Source: Kordia aestuariivivens
GTDB taxonomy: Bacteria > Bacteroidota > Bacteroidia > Flavobacteriales > Flavobacteriaceae
Assembly (NCBI RefSeq): GCF_014397005.1
Contig: NZ_JACGWS010000005.1
Location: 1-64,000, forward strand
Length of the DNA stretch: 64,000 bases
Reading direction: 5' to 3'
Under the pieces are notes generated by a model. It was not told the origin of the DNA and did not search any database. It saw nothing but the letters and a program-made list of their open reading frames with translations. How positions within the stretch are numbered: the first letter of the stretch is position 1; each line of letters begins with the position of its first letter. The position numbers and the translations under genes are program-made. Below, piece by piece: positions 8,815-18,562 of the stretch.

Positions 8815-9231
8815 ATGAAAAGTTTACAAAGAATTCAAAATAAAGACACAGGACTCCTAATTCATCGAGTGAGTATAAGCGTACTAATACTATTTCATGG
8901 TATTGCGAATATGTCTTCTAACTATTCCTTCATCAAAACCTTATTAAGTGGTGTAGGCTTGCCAGCGTTTATTGCCTACTTTGTGTTTATTGGAGAAATA
9001 GTGGCACCACTATTAATTATAGTAGGCTATAGAGCAAGATTAGCCAGTTTGATAGTAGCGTTTAATATGCTAATAGCAATTTTGATGGCGCATACATCTG
9101 ATATCTTTTCCTTAAATCAATTCGGAGGTTGGGCTATAGAATTACAAGGGCTGTATTTATTTGGTGCAGTTTCACTTGTTTTCTTGGGAGCAGGAAAATA
9201 CGCAGGATCATCAAGTTCAATTTGGGATTAA
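8815..9231 (+). CDS. DoxX-family membrane protein
   Basis: A 138-residue protein with four membrane helices, matching DoxX/DoxD proteins (RVSISVLILFHGIANM at the first helix, GEIVAPLLIIVGYRARLAS in the second-third region). DoxX proteins are inner-membrane proteins linked to quinone or thiosulfate redox chemistry and oxidative stress, but most have no proven reaction. It follows the tautomerase by five bases and is followed by an inverted-repeat element that may end the transcript. Confidence 0.85.
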   Translation: MKSLQRIQNKDTGLLIHRVSISVLILFHGIANMSSNYSFIKTLLSGVGLPAFIAYFVFIGEIVAPLLIIVGYRARLASLIVAFNMLIAILMAHTSDIFSLNQFGGWAIELQGLYLFGAVSLVFLGAGKYAGSSSSIWD

Positions 9232-9238
9232 ACTAAAA

Positions 9239-9371
9239 TAACGTGAGCTCGATATAATAAACCACTATTACAAACCCAAAACTCCATAAAATCAGCACTT
9301 TGTCACTTCGAGCGCAGTCGAGAAGCTAAGAAACAAAACATTGAAAGTGAAGTTATATCGAACTCACGTTA
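9239..9371. repeat. MITE-like element with 19-bp inverted ends
   Basis: TAACGTGAGCTCGATATAA at the left and TTATATCGAACTCACGTTA at the right are inverted copies with one mismatch. They enclose about 95 bases with an inner hairpin phrase CACTTCGAGCGCAGTCGAGA. The whole would fold into one long stem. There is no coding capacity. The rest of the gap before the next gene shows nothing else. Confidence 0.7.
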
Positions 9372-9525
9372 AAATAGTAAAACAAATCCAACAACGATTA
9401 TAATTAATTGTTGGTGCAAACTGAATAGAAAATCTGCAAGGGCTTTCTATTCAGTTTGTATTTACTAAATTAGCTACTTAACCATACGGAAACACGTTTA
9501 CTCCATTGTTGTAAGCAAGCTAAAA

Positions 9526-10647
9526 ATGGAAAACCAAAGAAAAAAGCGCATGAGTTTAAAGATGATACCATTTAAAATACTTCTAATCATGGGGATTTTA
9601 GCTGCATTTTCTTCATGCAACGGACAAAGTAAATCAAAAAACGATCATACTTCTGAAAAAGCGATTCCGCTTGGGAACGTTGTTTCGGAAATTGGGCAAA
9701 AAATTGGGCTTATCTTCCAAGATTCTAAAAATAATATTTGGTTTGTTGGAACTGATCAAGGAGCTTATAAGTATGACGGGGAAAATCTGGTTCTTTATAC
9801 TGTTAAAGATGGATTTATTGGAAGTACTGTTTTGGGAATCCAAGAAGACAACTTTGGAAATATCTATTTCGACACCACAACAGGTGTAAGCAAATTTGAT
9901 GGAAAACAGTTTACAACTTTAGAGATCGTAGAGAATAGTGCTGTTAAGAATGAATGGAAGTTAACACCGAACGATTTATGGTTTAGAATGGGTTGGGAGC
10001 ATAGTGGTCCTTATCGATATGACGGAGAACGTTTATACCATTTACAGTTTCCAAAGAATAAAATGGAAGACGAATTTAATTCGAAATATCCGAATGCGAG
10101 TTTCAATCCTTATGGCGTTTATTATATCTATAAAGACACGAAAGGAACAATGTGGTTTGGCACTTCTAGTTTAGGGATCTATCAATATGATGGAAATGAT
10201 ATTCGTTGGATGTATGAAAAGCAGTTAACCGAAACACCTGAAGGCGGTTCTTTTGGGATTCGTTCCATTGTAGAAGATACAGCTGGATATATCTGGATTT
10301 GCAACCCAAAATACAAATACAAAATACTACCCGATAGCATACAAACGGATGCGCTCAAACCACTACACTATCAACGAGTGCTTGGAATTGAACGTAAAGA
10401 AGTAGAAAGTTCGTATTTTATGTCAATGACTTTAGATGATACTGGCGATTTATGGATGGTAACCTACAATAATGGTGTTTGGAGACATACTGGAACGGAA
10501 CTCATTCATTACCCAATGAAAGAGGGCGATGCGGATGTTTTACTATTTTCAATATACAAAGACAATCAAGGAGTGCTCTGGCTAGGAACACATAACGCCG
10601 GAGTGTATACGTTTACAGGGAAATCATTTGAGAAATTTAAACTATAA
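9526..10647 (+). CDS. Lipoprotein with two-component-regulator propeller repeats
   Basis: A 373-residue protein. A basic N-terminus and hydrophobic stretch end in the lipobox FSSC, so it should be a lipoprotein. The mature part has repeats of the Reg_prop beta-propeller type (NIWFVGTDQGAYKYDGE, TMWFGTSSLGIYQYDGND, GVLWLGTHNAGVYTFTG). These normally form the sensor domain of hybrid histidine kinases. Here no kinase or DNA-binding domain follows, so it is a free sensor-like propeller. The stop codon is seven bases from the symporter start, so the genes are probably co-transcribed. A start at codon 9 is also possible. Confidence 0.82.
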   Translation: MENQRKKRMSLKMIPFKILLIMGILAAFSSCNGQSKSKNDHTSEKAIPLGNVVSEIGQKIGLIFQDSKNNIWFVGTDQGAYKYDGENLVLYTVKDGFIGSTVLGIQEDNFGNIYFDTTTGVSKFDGKQFTTLEIVENSAVKNEWKLTPNDLWFRMGWEHSGPYRYDGERLYHLQFPKNKMEDEFNSKYPNASFNPYGVYYIYKDTKGTMWFGTSSLGIYQYDGNDIRWMYEKQLTETPEGGSFGIRSIVEDTAGYIWICNPKYKYKILPDSIQTDALKPLHYQRVLGIERKEVESSYFMSMTLDDTGDLWMVTYNNGVWRHTGTELIHYPMKEGDADVLLFSIYKDNQGVLWLGTHNAGVYTFTGKSFEKFKL

Positions 10648-10654
10648 ACCCACC

Positions 10655-11983
10655 ATGTTAGAAATTACATCGCTTAATAGTTTAGCAGTCCATTTAGATC
10701 GCCTTATAAAAGGGCGTTTATGGCTTAAGGTAATTATTGGATTGGTTTTAGGTGTTGGGTTTGGAATGTTAATCAATCCGTCTACAGGACTTGTTTCAGA
10801 AGATTTTAGTTTGTCCTTAGCCAATTGGCTCGATTTACCGGGTCAAATATTTATGAGGTTAGTTCAAATGATTATGATTCCGTTGATATTTGCGTCTATT
10901 ATTTCGGGAATTGTAGCCAACACCTCCGAGAACTTAAAATCCTTTGGATTACGACTGTTGTTATATTTCGTTTTTACGACAGTGATTGCCATCACTATTG
11001 GTTTGTTCGTCACACTCATTATGAAACCCGGTGAATATTTTTTTAAGTTGGGAGGATTTCCAGACAATGGAGAAAAGCTACCCACAGAAGCTACTGAACA
11101 AACAAGCTTGATGGAAAACATTCCAGAGACTATTTCTAAGCTCATTCCAAACAATCCATTGGAATCCATTTTAACGGGAGAAATGCTCGGTGTCGTCATA
11201 TTTACCATCATCATTGGTGTTGCGATTACCCAGCTCAAACACGATACTGCAAGACCTATCATTCGTTTTACCGAAGCAATTCAAAAGATTTGCATGATTG
11301 TCGTTTCATGGGCAATGCGGCTTGTGCCGTATGCTGTATTTGGTTTAATAGCTGCCTTGTTATCCAAAATTGGCATTGAAATATTTCTTGGTTTGGGATA
11401 TTATATGATCGTTGTTATTATAGGGTTGATCCTCTTAATGATCTTTTATTTGATACTCGTCTTTGTTTTCACGCAGAAGAATCCTTTTCGATTTTTGAGC
11501 TTAATCCGCGAACCGCAGCTCTTGGCATTTTCTACCGCCAGTTCCGCAGCTGTGATGCCAGTATCGATGAAAACAGCAGATGAGAAATTAGGCGTATCTT
11601 CTAACATTAGTGATTTTGTGATTCCAGTTGGGGCAACCATAAACATGGATGGTACGGCTTTGTTTCAATGTGTGACTACCTTGTTCATGGCGCAAGCGTA
11701 TGGCATTGAGCTTACCATGATAAACTTAATATTAATCACCGCTACAGTTGTGGCCGCGTCCATCGGAACGCCTGCCATTCCGGGTGGTGGAGTCATTATT
11801 CTTGCATCCGTACTACAGAGTGCAGGAATTCCAATAGATGGACTTATTATCATTATTGGAATCGATAGAATTTTAGGAATGTTTAGAACAGCCGTGAATG
11901 TAACCGGAGACCTAACGGCAAGCGTCATTTTTAATAAGTTTTATGGATCGGATACGGAAGTAGTGGTTGCTAAGGAAGAATAG
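10655..11983 (+). CDS. Dicarboxylate/amino acid:cation symporter (DAACS family)
   Basis: A 442-residue inner-membrane transporter; the ATG after the previous stop was chosen over an overlapping upstream start. It has the glutamate/aspartate transporter fold: about eight membrane helices, two re-entrant loops, a serine-rich loop (STASSAAVMP), the NMDGT motif (TINMDGTALFQ) and the C-terminal motif DRILGMFRTAVNVTGD. These place it with GltP/DctA/SLC1. It imports C4-dicarboxylates or acidic amino acids with Na+ or H+. Substrate cannot be fixed by eye. Pairing with the propeller lipoprotein may mean substrate sensing or capture. Confidence 0.92.
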   Translation: MLEITSLNSLAVHLDRLIKGRLWLKVIIGLVLGVGFGMLINPSTGLVSEDFSLSLANWLDLPGQIFMRLVQMIMIPLIFASIISGIVANTSENLKSFGLRLLLYFVFTTVIAITIGLFVTLIMKPGEYFFKLGGFPDNGEKLPTEATEQTSLMENIPETISKLIPNNPLESILTGEMLGVVIFTIIIGVAITQLKHDTARPIIRFTEAIQKICMIVVSWAMRLVPYAVFGLIAALLSKIGIEIFLGLGYYMIVVIIGLILLMIFYLILVFVFTQKNPFRFLSLIREPQLLAFSTASSAAVMPVSMKTADEKLGVSSNISDFVIPVGATINMDGTALFQCVTTLFMAQAYGIELTMINLILITATVVAASIGTPAIPGGGVIILASVLQSAGIPIDGLIIIIGIDRILGMFRTAVNVTGDLTASVIFNKFYGSDTEVVVAKEE

Positions 11984-12026
11984 GGTTTCAAAATAAATTC
12001 TAATCATTTTAATAATCTAATATTAT

Positions 12027-12965
12027 TCATGATTTTAATTTTTTAATTGCATCTTTCATTGATTTAATTTCAGATTTTTCTTCTTGTATCTTTCTAATCG
12101 TAAATTCAAGAATGATTTCAATGCTATTAGCTCTTTTTAAACATTCTTCCTCCGAAATTGAATGTAATCCACCAGAGGTTTGTTTATATAATAATTTAAT
12201 AGGATTTTCACCAAGTTCTTTAAGAGAATTTGGCAAATACGCGTATATGTTCTCGTAGATAGTACTTGTAGTTTTATTAGCATGATATTTGTCAAGCAAT
12301 TTTTGGATTTCATTGGATTCTGAATCAGGAAGTTCCTTGATCTCATTAATTATATTAATTAGTTCTTTTTCTATTATTCTTCTAAAGTATGCAAATGCCC
12401 CTATACCCATTCTTAATTTCAACAAACTCTTTGCTTTAAACAACCAATTATTACTTTCTCTATCGAAATGTTTAGAAATTGCTTTGTCAACTTCAACCTT
12501 TTTAATATCAGAACAACCAATTTTTCTTATATAAATGTTTGTATTAGGAAAATTATTTTCATGCCTTTTATCTAATCTAATATTCCTAATATTATCACGA
12601 ATGTTAGAAATTGGTTTATTACTAAATACATTTAATAAAAAATGAATTTTATGTTTATTACAAGATTGACAATTACCTAATATCCAAAAAGTATAATCTA
12701 ACTTTTCATCAATAAAATTTTCCTCAGGAATTGTATTATATTCATGGTTAAACATATTAGGACTAACTCTAGACTTTAAAGTATTTAATATACTATTTGG
12801 AAACTCTAACTCAAAAGGTCTATTAGAACGTTCTTTAGGGCAGAAATATTCAAACCTCTGTGATCTAAATTCACTGTAATCAGTATAATGTTCATTGTTT
12901 AGAGTATAACCTTCTAATAATAAATACTCTTCATAAAGTTCATAATTTTCTAAAAAATCTCTCAT
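12027..12965 (-). CDS. Hypothetical protein with C-x2-C motif and helical C-terminal domain
   Basis: A 312-residue soluble protein that I do not recognise. The middle has GNCQSCNKHKIHF, a C-x2-C/H-x-H pattern that could bind zinc. The C-terminal third (GAFAYFRRIIEKELINIINE, then TSGGLHSISEEECLKRAN) resembles the all-helical DUF4145/HEPN-like domains often found in defence or toxin contexts. That link is weak. It belongs to an AT-rich, same-strand group with two membrane protein paralogs, 45 bases downstream of the nearest one. Confidence 0.6.
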   Translation of the reverse strand: MRDFLENYELYEEYLLLEGYTLNNEHYTDYSEFRSQRFEYFCPKERSNRPFELEFPNSILNTLKSRVSPNMFNHEYNTIPEENFIDEKLDYTFWILGNCQSCNKHKIHFLLNVFSNKPISNIRDNIRNIRLDKRHENNFPNTNIYIRKIGCSDIKKVEVDKAISKHFDRESNNWLFKAKSLLKLRMGIGAFAYFRRIIEKELINIINEIKELPDSESNEIQKLLDKYHANKTTSTIYENIYAYLPNSLKELGENPIKLLYKQTSGGLHSISEEECLKRANSIEIILEFTIRKIQEEKSEIKSMKDAIKKLKS

Positions 12966-13010
12966 TTACAGTGTATTATCTTAATTTATTAAACTTATAC
13001 TTCTATTAAT

Positions 13011-13583
13011 TTATCTACTCAATCCAGCGTTAAAAGCGGCTGCAACTAAAACTGCAATAATTGGGATTATGATTGGCCACAGTAGTATCATTTTTTCTTT
13101 TTTATTCAAGCTTGTAATTTTTAAAAAATAACCTAAAAACAATACAGGAGCAAAGAAAGCAATAAAATTTATAGGATAAATAACTATTCTATACGCAAAT
13201 GTAGCTAACCAAAAATTAAAAGCTATAATAAAAACAATAGGTAGTGAGTCTTTTAAATTATTTGATTTGATGGGTTTTTCCTCCCAAAATAATAATCTTA
13301 ATAGAGAACCATAAATCATTGTATTCACAATAATTAAATTAATCAACGTTTCACTAAGATTTAGATGGAAAAATTCTAATAATGTTTTTATCGGTTCTAT
13401 TATTGTAGAATTATAAAATTCAATCCCAACTAAAATAAAGCTTTTCCATTTAAAAATTGTTTCCGATAAAGAGGCAATAGCATTTAGATTAATAAAAGAT
13501 GTTAAAATGACTAAAATTTTTAACGATAAGGAAGCATTTTTCCATTTATTTTTTAATTCATCTATGTCTCCGAGTAGTCCCAT
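13011..13583 (-). CDS. Membrane protein, tandem paralog B
   Basis: A 190-residue protein with four or more membrane segments. It begins MGLLGDIDELKNKW and contains FILVGIEFYNSTIIEPIK, both shared with the neighbouring upstream gene, and ends in AFNAGLSR against AISAGWSR in the paralog. Family not recognised. The duplicated pair and the downstream soluble gene lie on the same strand with gaps of 45-85 bases and form a likely unit. AT content is higher than in the flanking genes. Confidence 0.65.
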   Translation of the reverse strand: MGLLGDIDELKNKWKNASLSLKILVILTSFINLNAIASLSETIFKWKSFILVGIEFYNSTIIEPIKTLLEFFHLNLSETLINLIIVNTMIYGSLLRLLFWEEKPIKSNNLKDSLPIVFIIAFNFWLATFAYRIVIYPINFIAFFAPVLFLGYFLKITSLNKKEKMILLWPIIIPIIAVLVAAAFNAGLSR

Positions 13584-13667
13584 TTATATTTGATTTAGCG
13601 ATTTTACTTTGCTGAAAAAAGAGTTTATTGCTTGCATTTGTTAGTGTTAGGTAATTTTCTTGTTATT

Positions 13668-14243
13668 TTATCTACTCCATCCAGCGCTAATTGCTGCTAA
13701 AACGAGAACTAAAAGAATCGAAATTATTATTGGTAGAAATATTATAATTTTTTCTTTCCTAGTTGATCTTCTTAATAAAATATATAATGCAAATAAAAAA
13801 ATGAGCATGAAGCAAATATCAAATAATATATTTTGACTACTTCCTTCTAGAACTATTAAAAGTACTATTACAGGGAAAAAAGAGTAACAGAAAGAAAAAA
13901 TAATATGTGTAAAATTTAATGTACCTCTATTAGTTTTAAATTTATACAATAAATATCGTAACAATGATCCACAAATTATATTACATATAAAAATAAGATT
14001 TATTGATTGTATAGAATACTGTAGATTTAAAAATTCAAATAGTCTTTTTATTGGATCGACTATAGTTGAGTTATAAAACTCAATTCCAACAAGAAAAAAA
14101 CCTTTCCATGCGAAAACTGTATCTGATATTGAGGCTATAGGACTAAACGTGAAGAATACAATGAAGAGAAAAATAACTTTTGAACTCTTAGAGGATTTTT
14201 CCCAATATTTTTTTAATTCATCTATGTCACCTAGTAATCCCAT
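13668..14243 (-). CDS. Membrane protein, tandem paralog A
   Basis: A 191-residue protein, paralogous along its whole length to the next gene (shared MGLLGDIDELK start, GFFLVGIEFYNSTIVDPIK, SLLR, C-terminal SAGWSR). Several membrane helices; the conserved segment after the first helix (VGIEFYNST) may be periplasmic. The divergence is well beyond recent duplication, so both copies are likely kept by selection. Function unknown. Confidence 0.65.
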   Translation of the reverse strand: MGLLGDIDELKKYWEKSSKSSKVIFLFIVFFTFSPIASISDTVFAWKGFFLVGIEFYNSTIVDPIKRLFEFLNLQYSIQSINLIFICNIICGSLLRYLLYKFKTNRGTLNFTHIIFSFCYSFFPVIVLLIVLEGSSQNILFDICFMLIFLFALYILLRRSTRKEKIIIFLPIIISILLVLVLAAISAGWSR

Positions 14244-14453
14244 TTATATTTGATATGGTTATAACAATAGTATCTTTTGCCACTTCTTTCACACAGTTAT
14301 CAATTTATTTGATAATAGTACTAAAAAACAGTGCACCATTCTTACGGGTTTCCGTAAAAAAAACAAAAGATTTGTTATAAGCGTAATCACAAACAGTCTA
14401 AGTTCGAACTTTTGATTTAAGAGTTAAAGATGCTTCATGAATTTATCTAAGCA

Positions 14454-16973
14454 TCAAAAAAACAATCGAAACGATACATTAGGCGTCATTCCTAAAGAAA
14501 ATTGTGTGGTTTCATCAATACGGTCGTCAGTCACATCAAAAAACTGCTCTATTTGGTTTTCTCTATCTAGTATGTTCCAAACGGCGAAGGCGACATCGGC
14601 TTTTAGTTTGGGACTGATTTTTATTTTATATGCTGCCGATAGATCTAAGCGCATATAATCATCCAACCGTGAACTATTGGTGGTATTGAAGTTTATTTCC
14701 TGATTGATGAGTTCGTTTCCTAAAACGGGTTCGGTAATCGGTTTTCCAAAGCGCCAATTGAATCCCAAACCAACTTTTAAATTCTTTTGCGTATACGTTA
14801 TTCCTGAGGTAAACGCATGCGTAATGTCAAAATTACTTGGAAAACGAGCACTTTCTAGTTCTTTAAATTCATAGTCGTTCTTCATGAACGAATAACTAAT
14901 CCAGGTGTTGATGTTGGCGATTTTTTTTCTGACTAAAACACCCAATCCAAGCACTTGATAGTTTCCTTGACTCTTGGTAAATTCAAATTGATTTTGAAAT
15001 CCTTGACTTTGTGACGTAATTCCTGTTACTTTTTTGTGATAGGCTTCAACACTCGCTAACCATCCGTGATCGTTGTAACTAATGCCTGTGGAAACTTGTT
15101 GACTCTTAATCACAGGAATATCTTGATCGTTGGACAGTTGCCATCTTCGTTTTTCGATGCCTAAGAAATCATTTTGAAAGTTGATGATTTGTGAGGTGTT
15201 TTGATGCTTTAATTCTCCTAAAACTTCCACCGTAAATTTGTCTGCAACGATTTGAGTAAAACTAAAACGCGGTTCCGTAAGGTGCTTTTTGAATTTGTCT
15301 ATATAATTGTGGCGAACGCCTAGTTTTAGATATGTATTCTGATCATGAGAAGTATAGGTTGCCTGAGAGAATACACCATGTGTTCGGACTACTTCTGAAA
15401 CGAGAAAACGAAATACAGGTTCGTCAACATCATCTAAATTCGTGACTTCGGTTTCTACAAAATGATAGCCGCCAAGCACGGTTAGTTTGTCATTCAGCAA
15501 ATATTCAACTTGTAATTTTGCGCTTGTTTCTGAAACGCTGTTTTCTTGTAAAAACCGTTGCGCATCTAAGATATTTACATTGATGGCTTTGAGTCTGTAA
15601 TCGGTTTCATAGACTTCTAGCGTTGTGATGAACTTATCGCGCCAGATATTTCTATAAAATAATCCCGCAGCAAAACTATTCTGCGTTAAGCTACTTTCCC
15701 GCGATTCCTCCATCATATCAATGGTTGCCGTTTCATTAAAATTTAATTTATTAGAAACCAGTATCGCGTTTAAACGTATTTCATTCGTATCATTTATTTT
15801 GTAGAGCCAACGAAACGATGCATCATAAAAATCAAAGGTCTTGTCCGAATTTATAATATTTGGCTGATTTTCTTCCACTTCGGTATTTTCTTCTATGCGT
15901 TCAAAATAGGCTTTGTACGTTGGTGTTTCTACAAAGTCGTTCAGCGATTTTCGGGCAGCCACCTGAATGGACGATTTCTTTCCCAATGGCGCATCTACAA
16001 AAGCATTCACATCTGTAAAATTAGCTCCAATACTCGCTTTTAATGTCTGATTGAGACTTTTGTCCGTTTGCATGCTGATGGTTCCGGAAACACCATCTGT
16101 ATAGCTGGGATCGCTTCCGTTTTTGAGTAATGAGACTTGCTGTGTAATTTGCGGATTGTACATAGAGATCAATCCGAAGAAATGTCCCGATTGATACATT
16201 TTGATGCCATCCCAAAGCAATAAGTTTTGATCGTGTGTGCCACCGCGAATGTTAATGTTAGAAACGGTTTCATTCGTACTTTGGATTCCTGGAAACGCTT
16301 GAACGGCTTGCAATACATCATTTTCAATCATGCCCGGTAGCATGTCAAAACTTTTAAAGTTGATGTTAAACGAACCGTCAGTCATTTTATGAATTCCAGA
16401 AGTTATATAATTTGAAATGGTAATTTGTGAAAGACTTTCTGCTTGTGAACGCATGTAAATAAATCCGCAATCACTTTTAAAAAAACGCTCGTAGCTTCTC
16501 AAAATCGTTTTATAGCCGATGTGTCGGATGCTAATCTGTTCTTTTAGACTCCGAATGCGCAACTGAAAAAAGCCGTTTTCATCCGTTATTGTTGCAGATT
16601 TATCACCTTGTACCGTTGCGGATACGATGGGTTTGAGATTGTCTTTATCTTTGAGATAGCCACACAACAGCAATTCGTCTCTAAGCTTTACAAGAATGAA
16701 CTTTTCATCGACTCGTGTAAACGTCAGTGCTGTATTTTTTTCTAAATAGGAGATGATTTCGGAAAGCGACGTATATGCTGGCGGAGTTGTAACAGAAACA
16801 TCCGCAACTTGATCTTCTGCATAGTTAAATTGTACATTAAACTGCGCTTGAAGTTCTTGTAATATAATCACGAGTTTTTTTGTTCCTTGGTCGTTCACTT
16901 GTGCGTGAATCGAAAAAGAAAGGCTCAACACCAACGTTAAGAAAATCGTTCGTATGTTATGGCTGTTTGTCAT
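14454..16973 (-). CDS. TonB-dependent outer-membrane receptor with STN domain
   Basis: An 839-residue protein. A signal peptide (about 1-24) is followed by a secretin/TonB N-terminal (STN) signalling domain (about 40-96), a carboxypeptidase-regulatory-like beta domain (about 103-190), a plug with VLQAVQAFPGIQS and NINIRGG, and a C-terminal 22-strand barrel that ends in an aromatic residue (VSFRLFF). The STN domain links ligand uptake to the FecR/FecI pair encoded just upstream. It overlaps fecR by 17 bases, so translation is probably coupled. There is no SusD partner, so a siderophore, vitamin or protein-derived ligand is more likely than a glycan, but the substrate is not known. Confidence 0.88.
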   Translation of the reverse strand: MTNSHNIRTIFLTLVLSLSFSIHAQVNDQGTKKLVIILQELQAQFNVQFNYAEDQVADVSVTTPPAYTSLSEIISYLEKNTALTFTRVDEKFILVKLRDELLLCGYLKDKDNLKPIVSATVQGDKSATITDENGFFQLRIRSLKEQISIRHIGYKTILRSYERFFKSDCGFIYMRSQAESLSQITISNYITSGIHKMTDGSFNINFKSFDMLPGMIENDVLQAVQAFPGIQSTNETVSNINIRGGTHDQNLLLWDGIKMYQSGHFFGLISMYNPQITQQVSLLKNGSDPSYTDGVSGTISMQTDKSLNQTLKASIGANFTDVNAFVDAPLGKKSSIQVAARKSLNDFVETPTYKAYFERIEENTEVEENQPNIINSDKTFDFYDASFRWLYKINDTNEIRLNAILVSNKLNFNETATIDMMEESRESSLTQNSFAAGLFYRNIWRDKFITTLEVYETDYRLKAINVNILDAQRFLQENSVSETSAKLQVEYLLNDKLTVLGGYHFVETEVTNLDDVDEPVFRFLVSEVVRTHGVFSQATYTSHDQNTYLKLGVRHNYIDKFKKHLTEPRFSFTQIVADKFTVEVLGELKHQNTSQIINFQNDFLGIEKRRWQLSNDQDIPVIKSQQVSTGISYNDHGWLASVEAYHKKVTGITSQSQGFQNQFEFTKSQGNYQVLGLGVLVRKKIANINTWISYSFMKNDYEFKELESARFPSNFDITHAFTSGITYTQKNLKVGLGFNWRFGKPITEPVLGNELINQEINFNTTNSSRLDDYMRLDLSAAYKIKISPKLKADVAFAVWNILDRENQIEQFFDVTDDRIDETTQFSLGMTPNVSFRLFF

Positions 16974-17871
16974 AAATTATGACGCTGTTGGTTGCTTGTA
17001 GTTCATATTGCAAGTTCATAGGTTCTGCGATGGTCATGAGTGCATTTTGCAGGTTTTCATGACTAAATCCTCCTGTAAACAAGCGATTTTCATTCGTATT
17101 TTTGAATGAGACTTTAATATCAAATTGACGTTCGAGTTCCACGAAAACTTCTTTTATTGGAACTGCTGTAAACGAACTATAGTTTTGTGTCCAACTCGGT
17201 GCTTTTGCTGCGATCTTTTTCTCTGTAAACTTTCCATCATAAATTCGATAACTATCACCAACAGTAAGTTGCCGTACAATCGTATCAGAAACTACTTTTA
17301 CAATTCCTTCATAACAAACCACTTCAAAGTAATTTGCACGTTGTTTTACATTAAACTGAGTTCCTAATACGGTTACCGTTCCGTCCTCGGTCACGACATC
17401 AAACTTTTTTCCTTTGGCTACTTTAAAAAAAGCTTCCCCCGAAAGTTCTATTGTTCTGTTGGAATCCCAATCTTTCTTGGTATAGGCAATGGATGAAAGT
17501 GCATTTAGCGAAACTTCGGAAGCATCAGGAAGTTCTATCGTTGTTTTTTCTCCCGCAAGGGTAATAATTGTTGAGGTTGTATTTAAAAAGAGTGTAAAGT
17601 AAATTCCAAACGCAAAGACTAAAATAGCAGCTACACGCAGTATTGGATATAGCGCGCGTACTTTTTTAGCAGGTTTTTGTTGCTGCTGCTGATAGCGTTC
17701 TTTAAATGTATTAAAATCAGCAACCGTATTGACTTCCGAAGCTTTGAATTGAGTCGCACTTTCTATGATTTTCTTATTGAATTCATAATCGTCCTGTGCT
17801 TTTAATTCAGCTGCTTCAGCGTCAGTCAAATCATTATTTAACCATTTTTGTAATAAATTATCTTTGTCCAT
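16957..17871 (-). CDS. FecR-family anti-sigma factor
   Basis: A 304-residue protein with a cytoplasmic N-terminal part (MDKDNLLQKWLNNDLTDAEA), one membrane helix near residues 73-93, a periplasmic FecR domain (ITLAGEKTTIELPDASEVSLNALS; VTVLGTQFNVK) and a C-terminal DUF4974-like region (IKEVFVELERQFDIKV). It should hold the ECF sigma factor inactive and pass a signal from the STN domain of the receptor. It sits between the sigma and receptor genes in one operon. Confidence 0.92.
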   Translation of the reverse strand: MDKDNLLQKWLNNDLTDAEAAELKAQDDYEFNKKIIESATQFKASEVNTVADFNTFKERYQQQQQKPAKKVRALYPILRVAAILVFAFGIYFTLFLNTTSTIITLAGEKTTIELPDASEVSLNALSSIAYTKKDWDSNRTIELSGEAFFKVAKGKKFDVVTEDGTVTVLGTQFNVKQRANYFEVVCYEGIVKVVSDTIVRQLTVGDSYRIYDGKFTEKKIAAKAPSWTQNYSSFTAVPIKEVFVELERQFDIKVSFKNTNENRLFTGGFSHENLQNALMTIAEPMNLQYELQATNSVIIYDKQP

Positions 17872-17924
17872 GAATCTCGCTCTTTACTATTAGTATAACA
17901 ACCGTACTTCGTTTTCTCCTGAAA

Positions 17925-18449
17925 TTATTTTAATTTGAATCCTTCTAATTCTTTTTTAAGGATGGCAAATGCCGAATACACTCTGTATTCTACCACTTTT
18001 GTAGTAACGCCTAAAAGCTCCGCAATTTCTCTGTGTTTCTTGTTTTCAGCTTTGCTTAATAGAAACGCAACTCGGAATTCTTCCTTCATATTTGCCAATA
18101 CTGCATTGTATCGTTCCAAAAACTGATTTTCTTCCATCAAAAATTCAGGCGTTTCGTTGGTATGATTTTTAGGAACAATTTGCCGATGTTTTAAGACTAT
18201 TTTCTGATGTTTTATTTGGTTTAATACCAGATTGTTTGCGACGGTAAATAAAAAAGATTTTGCTTTCGCGAAGGATACCTTTTTGCAATTATCCCATAGT
18301 TTAATAAATGCTTCTTGCGTCGTATCGTTCGGATTGCAAAGGTTTCCGTATTTATAATATAGGTAGTCGTGTAAACTTTTTGAAAAGCTATGGTACGTTT
18401 TTTCAAAAACGCTTTCTTCACATATATGGTCTTCGGGTATTTTTGGCAA
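17925..18449 (-). CDS. ECF RNA polymerase sigma factor, FecI-like
   Basis: A 174-residue sigma-70 family protein with region 2 (DTTQEAFIKLWDN, then KAKSFLFTVANNLVLNQIK) and region 4 (HREIAELLGVTTKVVEYRVYSAFAILKKEL). First gene of the sigma-FecR-receptor operon, 53 bases before fecR. Divergent from the acidic lipoprotein genes, with a shared intergenic space of 113 bases. The set is the usual cell-surface signalling arrangement in Bacteroidota. Confidence 0.92.
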   Translation of the reverse strand: MPKIPEDHICEESVFEKTYHSFSKSLHDYLYYKYGNLCNPNDTTQEAFIKLWDNCKKVSFAKAKSFLFTVANNLVLNQIKHQKIVLKHRQIVPKNHTNETPEFLMEENQFLERYNAVLANMKEEFRVAFLLSKAENKKHREIAELLGVTTKVVEYRVYSAFAILKKELEGFKLK

Positions 18450-18562
18450 AGCAGTTGGTTTATAAATGTAATGTACACAAAAAAAAATAAAATAAAAATC
18501 AGGAGTTTTGCAAAATGGGTTGTTCTATTAGCAAAAGAAAGAACTAATTAAATAATACAACT

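Noticed and set aside
14343-14358. Hairpin TTACGGGTTTCCGTAA as a terminator of the membrane paralogs or the receptor gene
   Set aside because: Stem is only six pairs, lacks a proper T-tract in either direction after the stem and lies upstream, not downstream, of the minus-strand paralogs.
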